Origin: Cytobacillus oceanisediminis 2691
Lineage (GTDB): Bacteria; Bacillota; Bacilli; Bacillales; Cytobacillaceae
Assembly (NCBI RefSeq): GCF_000294775.2
Contig: NZ_CP015506.1
Coordinates: 1,711,501-1,775,500 of the forward strand
Length of the DNA: 64,000 nt
Reading direction: 5' to 3'
Below the pieces are notes generated by a model. The model worked only from the letters and a program-made list of their open reading frames with translations. It did not search any database and had not been told where the DNA came from. Shown here in pieces: positions 27,762-36,449 of the stretch. The stretch's first letter is position 1. Each line of letters opens with the position of its first letter. The position numbers and the translations under genes are program-made.

Positions 27762-28562
27762 ATGACAAATTGGAGTGAAATTCATACATATGCCAAAGCC
27801 TTGATTAGAGAGGCCGGCGAGAATATTAAAAATTCTTTCAGCAAAACGTTGACCATCACCACCAAGTCAAATGCAAACGATTTAGTGACAGATATAGATC
27901 AGGAAACAGAACAATTCTTCATAAAAAAAATTAATGAAAAATATCCCGGCCATCGAATCCTTGGTGAAGAGGGTTTCGGGGATAAGCTAAGTGATATGGA
28001 AGGAATTGTCTGGATTATTGATCCAATTGACGGAACGATGAATTTTGTCCATCAGCAAAGAAACTTTGCCATATCAGTAGGCATTTATGAAAATGGAAAA
28101 GGGAAAATTGGATTAATTTACGATGTAGTCCATGATGAGTTATATCATTGCATGAAGGGACAGGGTGTTTTCATGAATGATTTGGAACTTCCGCCATTAA
28201 AGGAAACGGAAGTATCAAAGGCAATAATCGGACTGAATGCTACATGGGTTACGGAAAATAGAAGAATTGATCCATCACTCCTGGCTCCTCTTGTTAGAAA
28301 TGCAAGAGGAACTCGATCCTATGGTTCAGCTGCAATTGAAATGGCATATATTGCATCCGGGAGGGTTGATGCATACATAACAATGCGTCTGGCTCCATGG
28401 GATTTCGCCGCAGGTGTGATCATGATCGAGGAATTGGGAGGAATTGCAACAACCGTTAAAGGTGATCCGCTGAACTATCTTGAAAACAATTCTGTTTTTG
28501 TCTCTAAGCCAGGGCTTCATCAGGAAATTATGAAAGAATACTTAAAAAATGGCAATTGGTAA
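27762..28562 (+). CDS. suhB: Inositol-1-monophosphatase family phosphatase
   Basis: 266 residues, ATG 27762, GGAGGG upstream. The three metal-binding motifs of the FIG/IMPase fold are present: G-E-E-G, D-P-I-D-G-T-M-N-F in the centre, and W-D-F-A-A-G near residue 210. B. subtilis YktC at the same locus is an inositol-phosphate phosphatase of this family. The 3' end overlaps the next gene by 14 nt, showing coupling. Confidence 0.92.
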   Translation: MTNWSEIHTYAKALIREAGENIKNSFSKTLTITTKSNANDLVTDIDQETEQFFIKKINEKYPGHRILGEEGFGDKLSDMEGIVWIIDPIDGTMNFVHQQRNFAISVGIYENGKGKIGLIYDVVHDELYHCMKGQGVFMNDLELPPLKETEVSKAIIGLNATWVTENRRIDPSLLAPLVRNARGTRSYGSAAIEMAYIASGRVDAYITMRLAPWDFAAGVIMIEELGGIATTVKGDPLNYLENNSVFVSKPGLHQEIMKEYLKNGNW

Positions 28563-29019
28563 TTTATCGAGCAGCAGCGTCACACATGCAGACTTGACAT
28601 TTTTTTTAGAGATCATCAAGGATAGTGCTGCTTGGGAAGAAGAAGAGAAAAGCGGGCATAACCTAATGGAATATATGGCCAGGTATCAGAAATTGAATGG
28701 TGAGTGGAGAATTTGGAGGCTTGATGGAGAACGGATAGCCGTCACATTCCATGTGAATTCATCTCCTTCTAACGGGAAACCATGGCTCGGTACGATTCTG
28801 GTTAAGAACAGTATTCGCAGGAAAGGAATCGGTACTAAGATTATCGAGCAGTTGGCCGCAGAATTAAAGGAAAAAGGAGAAAAGTCTTTCTTTGCGGGTG
28901 TTCCTGAAAACCGGCAAAATTGGATATATTTTTTAGCTGACGCCGGTTTTGAGCAATTCAAAATGGAGGCTTCTCCTGATGAAAAAGAATTCTTAATAAT
29001 GGTCTGTCCATTAATTTGA
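28549..29019 (+). CDS. GNAT-family N-acetyltransferase
   Basis: 156 residues from ATG 28549, inside the 3' end of suhB in another frame. The acetyl-CoA loop is R-R-K-G-I-G-T-K-I-I (the R/Q-x-x-G-x-G/A pattern) in the C-terminal half. The N-terminal half has little similarity to families I know, so the substrate is unknown. The overlap implies that it is translated by termination-reinitiation after suhB. Confidence 0.8.
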   Translation: MAIGNLSSSSVTHADLTFFLEIIKDSAAWEEEEKSGHNLMEYMARYQKLNGEWRIWRLDGERIAVTFHVNSSPSNGKPWLGTILVKNSIRRKGIGTKIIEQLAAELKEKGEKSFFAGVPENRQNWIYFLADAGFEQFKMEASPDEKEFLIMVCPLI

Positions 29020-29049
29020 AAAAGCTGCAGCGCAGAGCTGCAGCTTTTA
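29019..29049. terminator. Bidirectional terminator
   Basis: AAAAGCTGCAG/CTGCAGCTTTT, a perfect 11-bp stem with flanking A and T tracts, between the acetyltransferase and the minus-strand ylaF-like gene. Confidence 0.9.
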
Positions 29050-29057
29050 TGCCGTTT

Positions 29058-29243
29058 CTATAATAAACCGTCTTCCCTCATTTTCTTCTTTGTTTTAAAA
29101 CCGTATCCCATTACAAAAATTAAAGCAATGATGGCAATAATCATGCCTATAATGCTTCTTTCAGCTACAGCAACGCCTATGCCCATCATGCATAGAGCTG
29201 CGCCAATCGCAAAGGCTAATAAAGGCCACTTGATTTTGTCCAT
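29058..29243 (-). CDS. ylaF: YlaF-like two-helix membrane protein (DUF5325)
   Basis: 61 residues, ATG 29243 (upstream GGGAGTGGAAAAAAT). Two membrane helices (about 7-25 and 31-48) separated by a short polar turn E-R-S, and a basic C-terminal tail K-T-K-K-K-M-R. Size, topology and place next to typA match YlaF. Unknown function. Confidence 0.78.
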   Translation of the reverse strand: MDKIKWPLLAFAIGAALCMMGIGVAVAERSIIGMIIAIIALIFVMGYGFKTKKKMREDGLL

Positions 29244-29392
29244 AAATTTTTTCCACTCCCAAGCGGATTATTTTAAGTAAATACTGGCGAAAAATATGTA
29301 AAGAGAATAAAAATAAAAAGCATACATGAGGAATAAATCCTTTTCTACATTATTTTACACAAAAAGCTTTTAGGTTTCTATAGTAATTGTGA

Positions 29393-29398
29393 TATAAT
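29393..29398 (+). promoter_or_regulatory. Extended -10 promoter of typA
   Basis: TGATATAAT, an extended -10 element (TG plus TATAAT), 60 nt before the typA start. The -35 (near TTAGGT at 29370) is weak, as expected for extended -10 promoters. Confidence 0.5.
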
Positions 29399-29457
29399 GT
29401 ATCAGTTGTGAAAAATGTTAAAAAGTGATTCAGTTTTTATAAATAGGAGGAAATCTT

Positions 29458-31296
29458 TTGAAATTAAGAGAAGATATTCGAAATATTGCAATTATAGCCC
29501 ACGTTGACCATGGTAAAACAACATTGGTTGACGAGCTTTTAAAACAGTCCGGGACTTTCCGTTCAAATGAGCATGTGGAAGAGCGCGCGATGGATTCAAA
29601 TGATCTGGAAAGAGAACGCGGTATTACGATCTTAGCTAAAAACACTGCAGTTAAATATAAAGATACAAGGATTAACATTCTGGATACGCCTGGCCACGCA
29701 GATTTTGGCGGTGAAGTAGAACGTATCATGAAAATGGTTGATGGTGTCTTATTAGTAGTTGATGCATATGAAGGGTGTATGCCTCAAACGCGTTTCGTAC
29801 TCAAAAAGGCTTTGGAGCAAAAATTAACACCAATCGTAGTAGTAAATAAAATTGACAAGGAATCTGCCCGCCCAACAGAAGTTGTTGATGAGGTTATCGA
29901 TTTATTTATCGAACTTGGTGCAGACGAAGACCAGCTTGAATTTCCGGTCATATACGCTTCAGCTATTGCTGGGACTGCAAGTACAACTCCTGATAAACAG
30001 GATGATGATATGCATTCGGTTTATGAAGCAATTATTGACCACATACCAGCACCTGCTGATAATCGTGAAGAGCCGCTCCAATTCCAGGTTGCCCTTTTAG
30101 ATTACAATGATTATGTGGGAAGAATCGGTATTGGCCGTGTATTCCGTGGAACAATCAAGGTCGGCCAGCAAGTTGCTTTAATGAAGCTTGATGGTTCGGT
30201 CAAGCAATTCCGCGTTACAAAAATCTTTGGATTCTTCGGGCTTAAGCGCGAGGAAATTCAAGAAGCATTTCCTGGAGATCTGATCGCTGTTTCCGGAATG
30301 GAGGACATCAACGTTGGAGAAACCATCTGTCCTGTCGAGCATCAGGAAGCACTTCCTGTTCTAAGAATAGATGAGCCAACATTGCAAATGACTTTCGTTG
30401 TAAATAACAGCCCATTTGCAGGAAGAGAAGGAAAGTATATTACAGCCAGAAAAGTTGAAGAAAGATTGCGTGCCCAGCTTGAGACAGATGTGAGTCTTCG
30501 TGTCGAAAATACAGATTCACCTGACGCTTGGGTTGTATCTGGACGTGGAGAACTTCATTTATCAATCCTCATTGAAAATATGCGCCGTGAAGGTTTTGAA
30601 TTACAGGTTTCCAAGCCTGAAGTAATTATTAGAGAGATTGATGGTGTTCGCTGCGAACCGGTAGAACGTGTTCAAATTGATGTGCCAGAGGATAATACCG
30701 GCTCAATCATTGAATCAATGGGTACACGTAAAGGTGAAATGCTTGATATGGTCAATAACGGAAATGGCCAAGTGCGACTAACATTCAACGTCCCAGCCCG
30801 CGGACTAATTGGCTACTCTACAGAATTTATGACGCTTACTCGCGGATATGGTATTATCAATCACACATTTGACAGCTACCAGCCTGAAATTAAAGGACAA
30901 ATCGGAGGCAGAAGCAAGGGTGTGCTTGTTTCCATGGAAAGCGGAAAGTCATCCACATATGGTATTATGCAAGTAGAGGATAGAGGTACCATTTTCGTTG
31001 AACCAGGTACTGAAATCTATGAAGGAATGATAGTTGGAGAGCATACTCGCGAAAATGACCTTACTGTCAATATAACTAAAGTGAAGCATGCAACCAACAT
31101 CCGTTCTGCTAATAAGGATCAAACGAATGTAATTAAAAAGCCGCGTATTTTGACTCTTGAAGAAGCTCTTGAATATTTGAATGATGATGAGCTGCTTGAA
31201 GTAACACCTGAGTCAATCAGACTGCGCAAAAAAATTCTTGATAAAAATGAACGTGAAAGAATGGCCAAAAAGAAGAAATACGCCGAAACTAACTAA
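29458..31296 (+). CDS. typA: Ribosome-associated GTPase TypA/BipA
   Basis: 612 residues from TTG 29458 with AGGAGG 7 nt upstream. G1 A-H-V-D-H-G-K-T (13-20), switch I R-G-I-T-I, G3 [11 protein letters not shown]4 N-K-I-D. Domain II follows, then EF-G-like domains III and V and the TypA-specific C-terminal domain. It binds the 70S ribosome and helps assembly and growth under stress or cold. Followed 26 nt later by ylaH on the same strand. Confidence 0.97.
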   Translation: MKLREDIRNIAIIAHVDHGKTTLVDELLKQSGTFRSNEHVEERAMDSNDLERERGITILAKNTAVKYKDTRINILDTPGHADFGGEVERIMKMVDGVLLVVDAYEGCMPQTRFVLKKALEQKLTPIVVVNKIDKESARPTEVVDEVIDLFIELGADEDQLEFPVIYASAIAGTASTTPDKQDDDMHSVYEAIIDHIPAPADNREEPLQFQVALLDYNDYVGRIGIGRVFRGTIKVGQQVALMKLDGSVKQFRVTKIFGFFGLKREEIQEAFPGDLIAVSGMEDINVGETICPVEHQEALPVLRIDEPTLQMTFVVNNSPFAGREGKYITARKVEERLRAQLETDVSLRVENTDSPDAWVVSGRGELHLSILIENMRREGFELQVSKPEVIIREIDGVRCEPVERVQIDVPEDNTGSIIESMGTRKGEMLDMVNNGNGQVRLTFNVPARGLIGYSTEFMTLTRGYGIINHTFDSYQPEIKGQIGGRSKGVLVSMESGKSSTYGIMQVEDRGTIFVEPGTEIYEGMIVGEHTRENDLTVNITKVKHATNIRSANKDQTNVIKKPRILTLEEALEYLNDDELLEVTPESIRLRKKILDKNERERMAKKKKYAETN

Positions 31297-31322
31297 GGCT
31301 AAGAAGGGGAGGAGAGAAGGAT

Positions 31323-31637
31323 ATGGATGTTTCACAGCGCCTTTCTTTTTTCGCTGCTTTGTTCAAAGTCCATGAGAATCCCACAACTGGAATGTGGCTT
31401 CTATATATAACAATTGTTCTACTATCCATACTGGTTTTTAAATTGGGGTTTGCCAAGAAACTTCCTATAATAAAATCAGCTGTTATATATACCTTCTTGA
31501 TTTTAGGATGTACCGTGCTTACATTTCTTGGGGTATTCCTTCCTGTAGCAGAAGGTCTTGTTGTGGCTGCGTTAATCTTGATTATCTATAAAATCCGCCT
31601 TCACCAGGAAAAGAAAGAACAGGCAAAGGCGGAATAA
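31323..31637 (+). CDS. ylaH: YlaH-like membrane protein
   Basis: 104 residues, ATG 31323, GGGGAGGAGAGAAGGAT just before it. Three membrane helices (about 24-42, 49-70 and 72-88) and a Lys/Gln/Glu-rich cytosolic tail. Matches YlaH in size, topology and place directly after typA. Function unknown. Confidence 0.88.
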   Translation: MDVSQRLSFFAALFKVHENPTTGMWLLYITIVLLSILVFKLGFAKKLPIIKSAVIYTFLILGCTVLTFLGVFLPVAEGLVVAALILIIYKIRLHQEKKEQAKAE

Positions 31638-31652
31638 CCGGGAGAGGCTGAG

Positions 31653-31943
31653 ATGAAATCTTTGCAGGATTCACTGTATAACTGGTTAACGATAAAAATT
31701 GTCTGTGATAAACGTCCGGATGATACAGCAGCAGCAGACACAGAAAAAATGTTTTTTGACATTCTTTCAGAAGAGCATAAGATTTCTGATATCGAAGTTG
31801 AGAAAGATGATCTAATGTACTTTGTGCATTATTCTAAGGATAAAGAACGGAAAAAGAGCCGTTTTCCCCGTGAATTAATAGAAGTGATGCTTAATCAGAT
31901 TCAAAATGAACCAGAAAAGTATGTGAATTATCCAGAGGATTAA
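31653..31943 (+). CDS. Conserved hypothetical protein
   Basis: 96 residues, ATG 31653 with GGGAGAGG upstream, 15 nt after ylaH, so it belongs to the typA-ylaH transcript. Soluble and acidic; predicted alpha-beta-beta-alpha from its pattern. Ends in N-Y-P-E-D. I do not recognise the family, and it has no equivalent at this place in B. subtilis that I recall. Confidence 0.7.
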   Translation: MKSLQDSLYNWLTIKIVCDKRPDDTAAADTEKMFFDILSEEHKISDIEVEKDDLMYFVHYSKDKERKKSRFPRELIEVMLNQIQNEPEKYVNYPED

Positions 31944-31982
31944 GAAAAGCCGTCCCTATATGTTGTTAGGGACGGCTTTTTT
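31944..31982 (+). terminator. Terminator of typA-ylaH operon
   Basis: 13-14-bp stem AAAAGCCGTCCCTA / TAGGGACGGCTTTT with T run. Confidence 0.93.
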
Positions 31983-32091
31983 ATAGTTTAGGAATTTATA
32001 AAATATACAGGACGTGGCGGTTTTAGTTGAACTTCAGCTGATCAAGGCGCTTCCGCTTTTATTCTGCTCTTCATGATCGGTGTTGCCCGAT

Positions 32092-32292
32092 TTACCATTC
32101 TTCCTCCTGGACTTTGCTTCGGTAGAGCTTAAAGTTTCCGGTATCTGCTCTTTCTTGAGTTTTTTCGGTAATTCTTGTTTCACATGGTTTGCACATATAT
32201 GTGTGAATAGGGCGGTTTCGAAGCCGTTTAGCCTGTAAGGACTCGTTTTCAATTGATTCGATTTTATCACAAAGTACACATTTTACTCGCAT
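32092..32292 (-). CDS. ylaI: YlaI-like zinc-ribbon protein
   Basis: 66 residues from ATG 32292, with GAGGTG upstream; an in-frame ATG at 32304 lies upstream of that site. Two C-x-x-C knuckles (C-V-L-C near residue 5 and C-K-P-C near 37) bracket the conserved A-K-R-L-R-N-R-P-I-H-T-Y-M segment of YlaI (DUF2197). Likely binds zinc. Function unknown. Opposite in direction to its neighbours. Confidence 0.88.
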   Translation of the reverse strand: MRVKCVLCDKIESIENESLQAKRLRNRPIHTYMCKPCETRITEKTQERADTGNFKLYRSKVQEEEW

Positions 32293-32383
32293 AGGACACC
32301 TCATATTGTTTTTGCTGTTGTTAATACCATTATAGTATAAGTTAAGGATTGATTCGAATGCTTTAACGGCAAATTAAAATTTT

Positions 32384-32398
32384 TACGGTCAGACCGTA
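32384..32398. promoter_or_regulatory. Perfect 15-bp palindrome, possible operator
   Basis: TACGGTC-A-GACCGTA, 7-bp arms, between divergent ylaI and the flavin-binding protein gene, 131 nt before the latter. Looks like a TetR/MarR-type operator; the regulator is not encoded nearby. Confidence 0.45.
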
Positions 32399-32529
32399 TC
32401 GGGTTTATTGTGTTAGTTCATATTAGTATAGAAAGTGCAAAGGCTTCAACCAAACTTAAGGATAGGATGTTATTGGTTGAAAGAAAAGCGTTATCATACT
32501 ATGATGAAGTTAATAAAGGAGGGAAAAGA

Positions 32530-32985
32530 ATGGCAAATCAGGTAGAACCGAAATTAATTAAACCATTATATGACGAACTGCAAAAGGAACGTTTTGTTAC
32601 ACTTGCTACTGTTGATTTTGAAACCGGCGGTCCTAATGTCAATGCGATTTCATGGGTTTTGGCAAAAAATGAGGAAACATTGTATTTTGCAGTCGATAAC
32701 CGTTCCAGGATTGTTCAAAATATAAATAGCAATAACATGGTTGTTCTGAATATTATTGCGAATGAATCTACATATTCCATCGCTGGTAAAGCTTCTGTTA
32801 AGGCAGAAAAGATGGAAGGAGTACCTCTTAAGCTTGCCCTTATGGAAATCACTGTGAAAGAAGTCCGTGATGTTATGTTTTACGGGTCTAAGATCACTGT
32901 AGAGCCGCAATATGATAAAACATATGATAAAGACGCAGCAGCCCGTTTGGATAAACAGGTTATGGAAGCGATGAAAAAAGCTTAG
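32530..32985 (+). CDS. Pyridoxamine 5'-phosphate oxidase-like flavin-binding protein
   Basis: 151 residues from ATG 32530 with AAAGGAGGG; the frame runs further upstream without a site. Split-barrel FMN-binding fold: R-F-V-T-L-A-T-V-D, then P-N-V-N-A-I-S-W-V, then a long beta hairpin with V-D-N-R-S-R-I-V-Q-N-I. The small size and missing PLP motifs point to the general PNPOx-like group (heme- or flavin-binding reductases), not to true PdxH. Substrate unknown. Confidence 0.75.
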   Translation: MANQVEPKLIKPLYDELQKERFVTLATVDFETGGPNVNAISWVLAKNEETLYFAVDNRSRIVQNINSNNMVVLNIIANESTYSIAGKASVKAEKMEGVPLKLALMEITVKEVRDVMFYGSKITVEPQYDKTYDKDAAARLDKQVMEAMKKA

Positions 32986-33011
32986 TTCCCTCTTGGAACT
33001 AAGCTTTTTTT
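32974..33011 (+). terminator. Terminator overlapping end of PNPOx-like gene
   Basis: About 14-bp stem, AAAAGCTTAGTTCC/GGAACTAAGCTTTT; the stem contains the stop codon of the gene, followed by seven T. Confidence 0.9.
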
Positions 33012-33016
33012 GGGGG

Positions 33017-33069
33017 GCTAAAAAGCGGCAGGCACCTATACCGATTAGCTAAAAAGCTATAGATGCCTG
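33017..33069. repeat. Compound direct/inverted repeat in ylaJ 3' gap
   Basis: Direct repeat GCTAAAAAGC (33017-33026 and 33048-33057) combined with inverted arms CAGGCACCTATA (33029-33040) and TATAGATGCCTG (33058-33069, one mismatch). The TGCCTGTCACC end resembles short dispersed hairpins seen in Bacillaceae genomes. Confidence 0.55.
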
Positions 33070-33077
33070 TCACCCTT

Positions 33078-33683
33078 TTATTTATGATAATTCGATTGTT
33101 CTTCCTGTTTTTGTTCGAGCTGTTTTTCCTGATCATTGTCGAGCTTTTTCTTTGGATCTTCGGTTGCGTTTTTCTCATTTTTCTTTTTGGGATCAACTAA
33201 ATCGGCTGGAACTTCAGGCATAAGCCGGCCTGCGATATCTGCCAGTTCATTCATGATTCCTTGCAAGGGTTCACCGTTTTGGATGTCATCAGCTATTTCC
33301 CGCAGCCTTGCGTTAATATCCGGATCAGCCACTACAATTGCTCTTGCACCATGAGGATCATTTTTGAGGCTTTCGGCAACTGAATATTTAATTGTTCCAA
33401 CCTCAGAACGGTCGAGGTTTTTGTTCACATCTACTCCGACTATAGCAAAACGTCCAAGGACAACAGCAGTGGCATCATTCACATTAGGAACTCGGGTAGC
33501 CAAATTGACAAGATGCCTGGAAACTTGCTGTCCAGTCTCCCTGTCAACTTCCTGTATTGTACTATTTTTAACATTTATCGAGTTGGTATTTTGCTGTTCC
33601 TGATGGTCTAGCGCCTGATTGCCGTTCATACCGCACCCTGATAATAGCAATCCTGTCATGCATATCAGCAGCCATCTATTCAT
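33078..33683 (-). CDS. ylaJ: YhcN/YlaJ-family sporulation lipoprotein
   Basis: 201 residues from ATG 33683, GGAGGTG 7 nt upstream. Signal peptide and lipobox L-S-G-C near residue 17. The middle (about 50-140) is the YhcN/YlaJ domain, with a D-A-T-A-V-V-L-G stretch and D-P-D-I-N-A-R-L-R-E. The C-terminal 45 residues are low-complexity Lys/Glu/Gln/Asn. Members are found in the forespore inner membrane and affect germination. No partner gene adjacent. Confidence 0.9.
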   Translation of the reverse strand: MNRWLLICMTGLLLSGCGMNGNQALDHQEQQNTNSINVKNSTIQEVDRETGQQVSRHLVNLATRVPNVNDATAVVLGRFAIVGVDVNKNLDRSEVGTIKYSVAESLKNDPHGARAIVVADPDINARLREIADDIQNGEPLQGIMNELADIAGRLMPEVPADLVDPKKKNEKNATEDPKKKLDNDQEKQLEQKQEEQSNYHK

Positions 33684-34024
33684 ATTTGACACCTCCGGGC
33701 GATCAAAATTTCCCTGAAAATGAAATTGGTTCACTTGACTTTTCAGGTTCAGGAATAATGAGATTCTTTAATGTTATTGTGCAAAATTTCTTCTATCTTT
33801 ATTCGGCATTACATATATTTTTACCAAGATAGATTTGTCCACTTCATTAGGTAGCTTTATTCCTGATTAATCAACATCTGTAAAAGAATGAATAATATAA
33901 AGCAACAGGAGAATATCCATCAAGATTGAAGGTGATTCTTTCATGAAGCTGCAAATCCGCAAGCAGGGGACCTCGCTTTTGTAATTTGCTAAATAAAGAC
34001 ACAAGAGGAGCAGGAGGCATCATA
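33684..34024. other. Divergent gap ylaJ / ylaK
   Basis: 340 nt, A+T-rich, between divergent genes. I see no hairpin, repeat or further small gene with a good start site; only the AGGAGG of ylaK at 34012-34017. Confidence 0.4.
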
Positions 34025-35353
34025 TTGAGTAAAATTTACGTATTAGATACCAATGTCTTGTTGCAGGATCCTAATTCCATATTTTCATTTGAAGAAAATG
34101 AAGTAGTCATTCCGGCTGTAGTACTAGAAGAAGTTGATTCTAAGAAAAGGTATATGGATGAAATTGGGAGGAATGCAAGGCAAGTATCCCGGCTGATTGA
34201 CAGCATGAGGGAGACGGGTAAGCTGCATGAGAAAATACCTCTTGAAAATGGCGGAAGCCTGCGAATTGAGTTAAATCATAGGTCTTTTCATGAACTTCAA
34301 GAGATTTTTGTAGAAAAAACAAATGATAATCGGATTTTGGCAGTTGCAAAAAACCTATCACTTGAGGAAGAGACAAAAGAAAATGGACGAACGGTTATTC
34401 TTGTAAGCAAAGATGCCCTTGTCAGAGTTAAAGCGGATGCTATCGGGCTAATATCAGAAGACTTCTTAAGTGACCGTGTGGTTGAAAATGATCATTTATA
34501 TCCTGGGTTTCTGGAAGTCTATATCGGACTCGATATTATGAACCGCTTTTATGAAAAAGGAGAACTGCCGTTATCAGAAATAGCGAACCATCCTTTCTAC
34601 CCTAATCAGTTTCTGGTGATGAAGGATGCGCTGGGTTCATCTTCGTCTGCGCTTGGTATTGTGGACAAAGGTGGAAAAAAAGTGAAAAAGCTTATTTTTG
34701 ACCATGATCATATTTGGGGGATCAAGCCAAGGAACGTCCAGCAAACAATGGCTCTTGAGCTCTTGCTGAGAGATGATCTGCCGCTTGTTACTCTTATCGG
34801 AAAGGCAGGGACTGGGAAAACTCTTATGGCGCTGGCATCCGGATTAATGCAGACAGAAGATTATGGCCAGTACAAAAAATTACTGGTGGCTCGCCCCATT
34901 GTACCGGTAGGAAAAGATTTGGGATTCCTTCCCGGAGAAAAAGAGGAAAAGTTAAGGCCGTGGATGCAGCCGATATATGATAATTTAGAGTACCTGTTTA
35001 ATGTCAAAAAACCAGGTGAATTGGATGCGATATTGGCTGGTATGGGCTCTATTGAGGTTGAAGCTCTGACATATATTAGGGGGAGAAGCATACCAGATCA
35101 ATTTATTATTATTGATGAAGCACAGAACCTGACAAAACATGAAGTTAAAACTATTTTAACCAGGGTGGGGGAAGGAAGTAAGATTGTCCTGATGGGAGAC
35201 CCTGAGCAAATAGATCATCCCTACTTGGATGCTTATAACAACGGGCTCACCTATGTGGTGGAGAGATTTAAAGATCAGGTTATCTCAGGGCATGTTAAGC
35301 TTGTTAAAGGTGAGAGATCTGGCCTTGCCCAACTTGCTGCTGACCTATTATAG
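34025..35353 (+). CDS. ylaK: PIN-PhoH ATPase YlaK
   Basis: 442 residues from TTG 34025, AGGAGG 7 nt upstream, the same length as B. subtilis YlaK. N-terminal PIN-like nuclease domain (Y-V-L-D-T-N-V-L at 5-12; further acidic residues E-V-D, N-D-N-R-I-L-A-V-A), C-terminal PhoH ATPase with Walker A G-K-A-G-T-G-K-T near 259 and Walker B I-I-I-D-E-A-Q-N near 360, then G-D-P-E-Q-I-D. PIN-PhoH proteins unwind and cut RNA in actinobacteria. A similar role is inferred here. Confidence 0.93.
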   Translation: MSKIYVLDTNVLLQDPNSIFSFEENEVVIPAVVLEEVDSKKRYMDEIGRNARQVSRLIDSMRETGKLHEKIPLENGGSLRIELNHRSFHELQEIFVEKTNDNRILAVAKNLSLEEETKENGRTVILVSKDALVRVKADAIGLISEDFLSDRVVENDHLYPGFLEVYIGLDIMNRFYEKGELPLSEIANHPFYPNQFLVMKDALGSSSSALGIVDKGGKKVKKLIFDHDHIWGIKPRNVQQTMALELLLRDDLPLVTLIGKAGTGKTLMALASGLMQTEDYGQYKKLLVARPIVPVGKDLGFLPGEKEEKLRPWMQPIYDNLEYLFNVKKPGELDAILAGMGSIEVEALTYIRGRSIPDQFIIIDEAQNLTKHEVKTILTRVGEGSKIVLMGDPEQIDHPYLDAYNNGLTYVVERFKDQVISGHVKLVKGERSGLAQLAADLL

Positions 35354-35410
35354 CCTGCAATGAAAGCGGCTCTGGAATCTGCAGTCTTTATGCCCGTTTG
35401 GCTCCCGAAA

Positions 35411-35735
35411 GAAAAGCGCAAGCGCCTTGCCCACGAATAAACCAGATTAAGAACAACACGTCCTCCCAAAAGCTACCGCTTTAGGTGGTGCGAATTTTAT
35501 GCAGCCGAAGCTTTCCTTTCCTTGTCCTGGGGCCTCAAGCACAAGACGAGCCTCCCGGAAAGGCGTCCTTTGCCTTTTTGGGAGGATTGCCCGAAATGTG
35601 CAGGCGACTGCCCAGGGACGACAAGCATAAGAAAGTCCTGCATGAAGGTGTTTTTTCCTTCTGGAAAGGGATTGGCTAGTCTTTCGTCCCTAGGAGCCTC
35701 AGCTAGACAAGCATGTGACCTCGAGGGGGGCAGGC
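35411..35735 (-). repeat. Dispersed intergenic repeat, long copy
   Basis: About 325 nt of much higher G+C content than its flanks, filling the ylaK to ylaL-like gap. Begins GAAAAGCGCAAGCGCC on the plus strand and ends past GCTAGACA and CCTCGAGG. Internal inverted segments (for example TCCCGGAAAGGC, and TCCTCCCAAAA with TTTTTGGGAGGA) suggest a folded RNA or DNA. Blocks are shared with 24951-25080. Spurious open frames cross it without start sites. Confidence 0.75.
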
Positions 35736-35775
35736 TTCATTCGCTAGATATTTTTGGGCGTTCAAATATTTTATA

Positions 35776-35807
35776 TATTAAATAAAAGGGCGATGCACAA
35801 TCGCCCT
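35776..35807 (-). terminator. Terminator of ylaL-like gene
   Basis: AGGGCGA/TCGCCCT stem; on the minus strand it is followed by TTTTATTT. Confidence 0.8.
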
Positions 35808-35813
35808 CTCCGG

Positions 35814-36311
35814 TCATTCCACTCTAAATGCCTTCACTCTTTTTATGGGTGAGTTTTGATTGCTTCCATCCCCGTAATAGACATGAACTGGCCCATCTTC
35901 TTTTAAAGGTTTTCCATCCTTTGAGAACCCTAATATCAAATCGTCGGCTTGAGATAAAGTTAATCGAGTTTCCCCATCTTCACTTTCAATGATAACAGTT
36001 TCAGCATTCTCCTTTGGTTCTGCATTCCTAAGAAATGGCTTAAAAGGTATACCGAAAGTGCCTGTCAGAACCTTTTCTTTTTCAAATTTCTTTTCTGTTT
36101 TAAGTGTTGGAGGAAATACTGCGCCTTCCATGATTTCTCTATCCCAGTGCTTTGAGACTGCCTTGGTATATTCCTCAAGTTCATTTTTCCTGATGCCATC
36201 TTGAATAAAGTATGTTGTCAAATCGAGTCTCCGATCATCGAATATCCAGACTCCTGGATCTAAGGTGATTTGGTATTTAACGTTTCCTTTAAAGGCAATT
36301 ATATTTTCCAT
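35814..36311 (-). CDS. Conserved protein at the ylaL position
   Basis: 165 residues, ATG 36311 with AGGAGG upstream. Soluble, acidic, no membrane segment. Conserved-looking N-terminus M-E-N-I-I-A-F-K-G-N-V-K-Y-Q-I-T-L-D-P and a C-terminal D-G-P-V-H-V-Y-Y-G-D-G-S. Homologues are sometimes labelled peptidyl-prolyl isomerase, but I see no isomerase motif. B. subtilis ylaL lies between ylaK and the glutaminase gene with similar length (159), so this is probably its counterpart. Confidence 0.75.
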   Translation of the reverse strand: MENIIAFKGNVKYQITLDPGVWIFDDRRLDLTTYFIQDGIRKNELEEYTKAVSKHWDREIMEGAVFPPTLKTEKKFEKEKVLTGTFGIPFKPFLRNAEPKENAETVIIESEDGETRLTLSQADDLILGFSKDGKPLKEDGPVHVYYGDGSNQNSPIKRVKAFRVE

Positions 36312-36449
36312 ATTGATCCTCCTGTCGGCGCATTAATGTATGTATAGGGTAAGTATACAGATTTTTGTGCGGCTTGTCATACAGGCATTCCCCGCAGTGA
36401 GTTGGGACAAGATATCAATATGAAAAGAACGAATCCGGGAGGTCCACAA

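Noticed and set aside
32034-32279. 81-codon minus-strand frame overlapping ylaI
   Set aside because: It overlaps ylaI in another frame, and ylaI has the zinc-ribbon motifs and a ribosome-binding site.
35485-35785. Two overlapping plus-strand open frames (64 and 87 codons) in the ylaK-ylaL gap
   Set aside because: They lie inside the dispersed repeat, have no ribosome-binding site, and are Cys/Arg/Pro-rich in the manner of chance frames in G+C-rich DNA.
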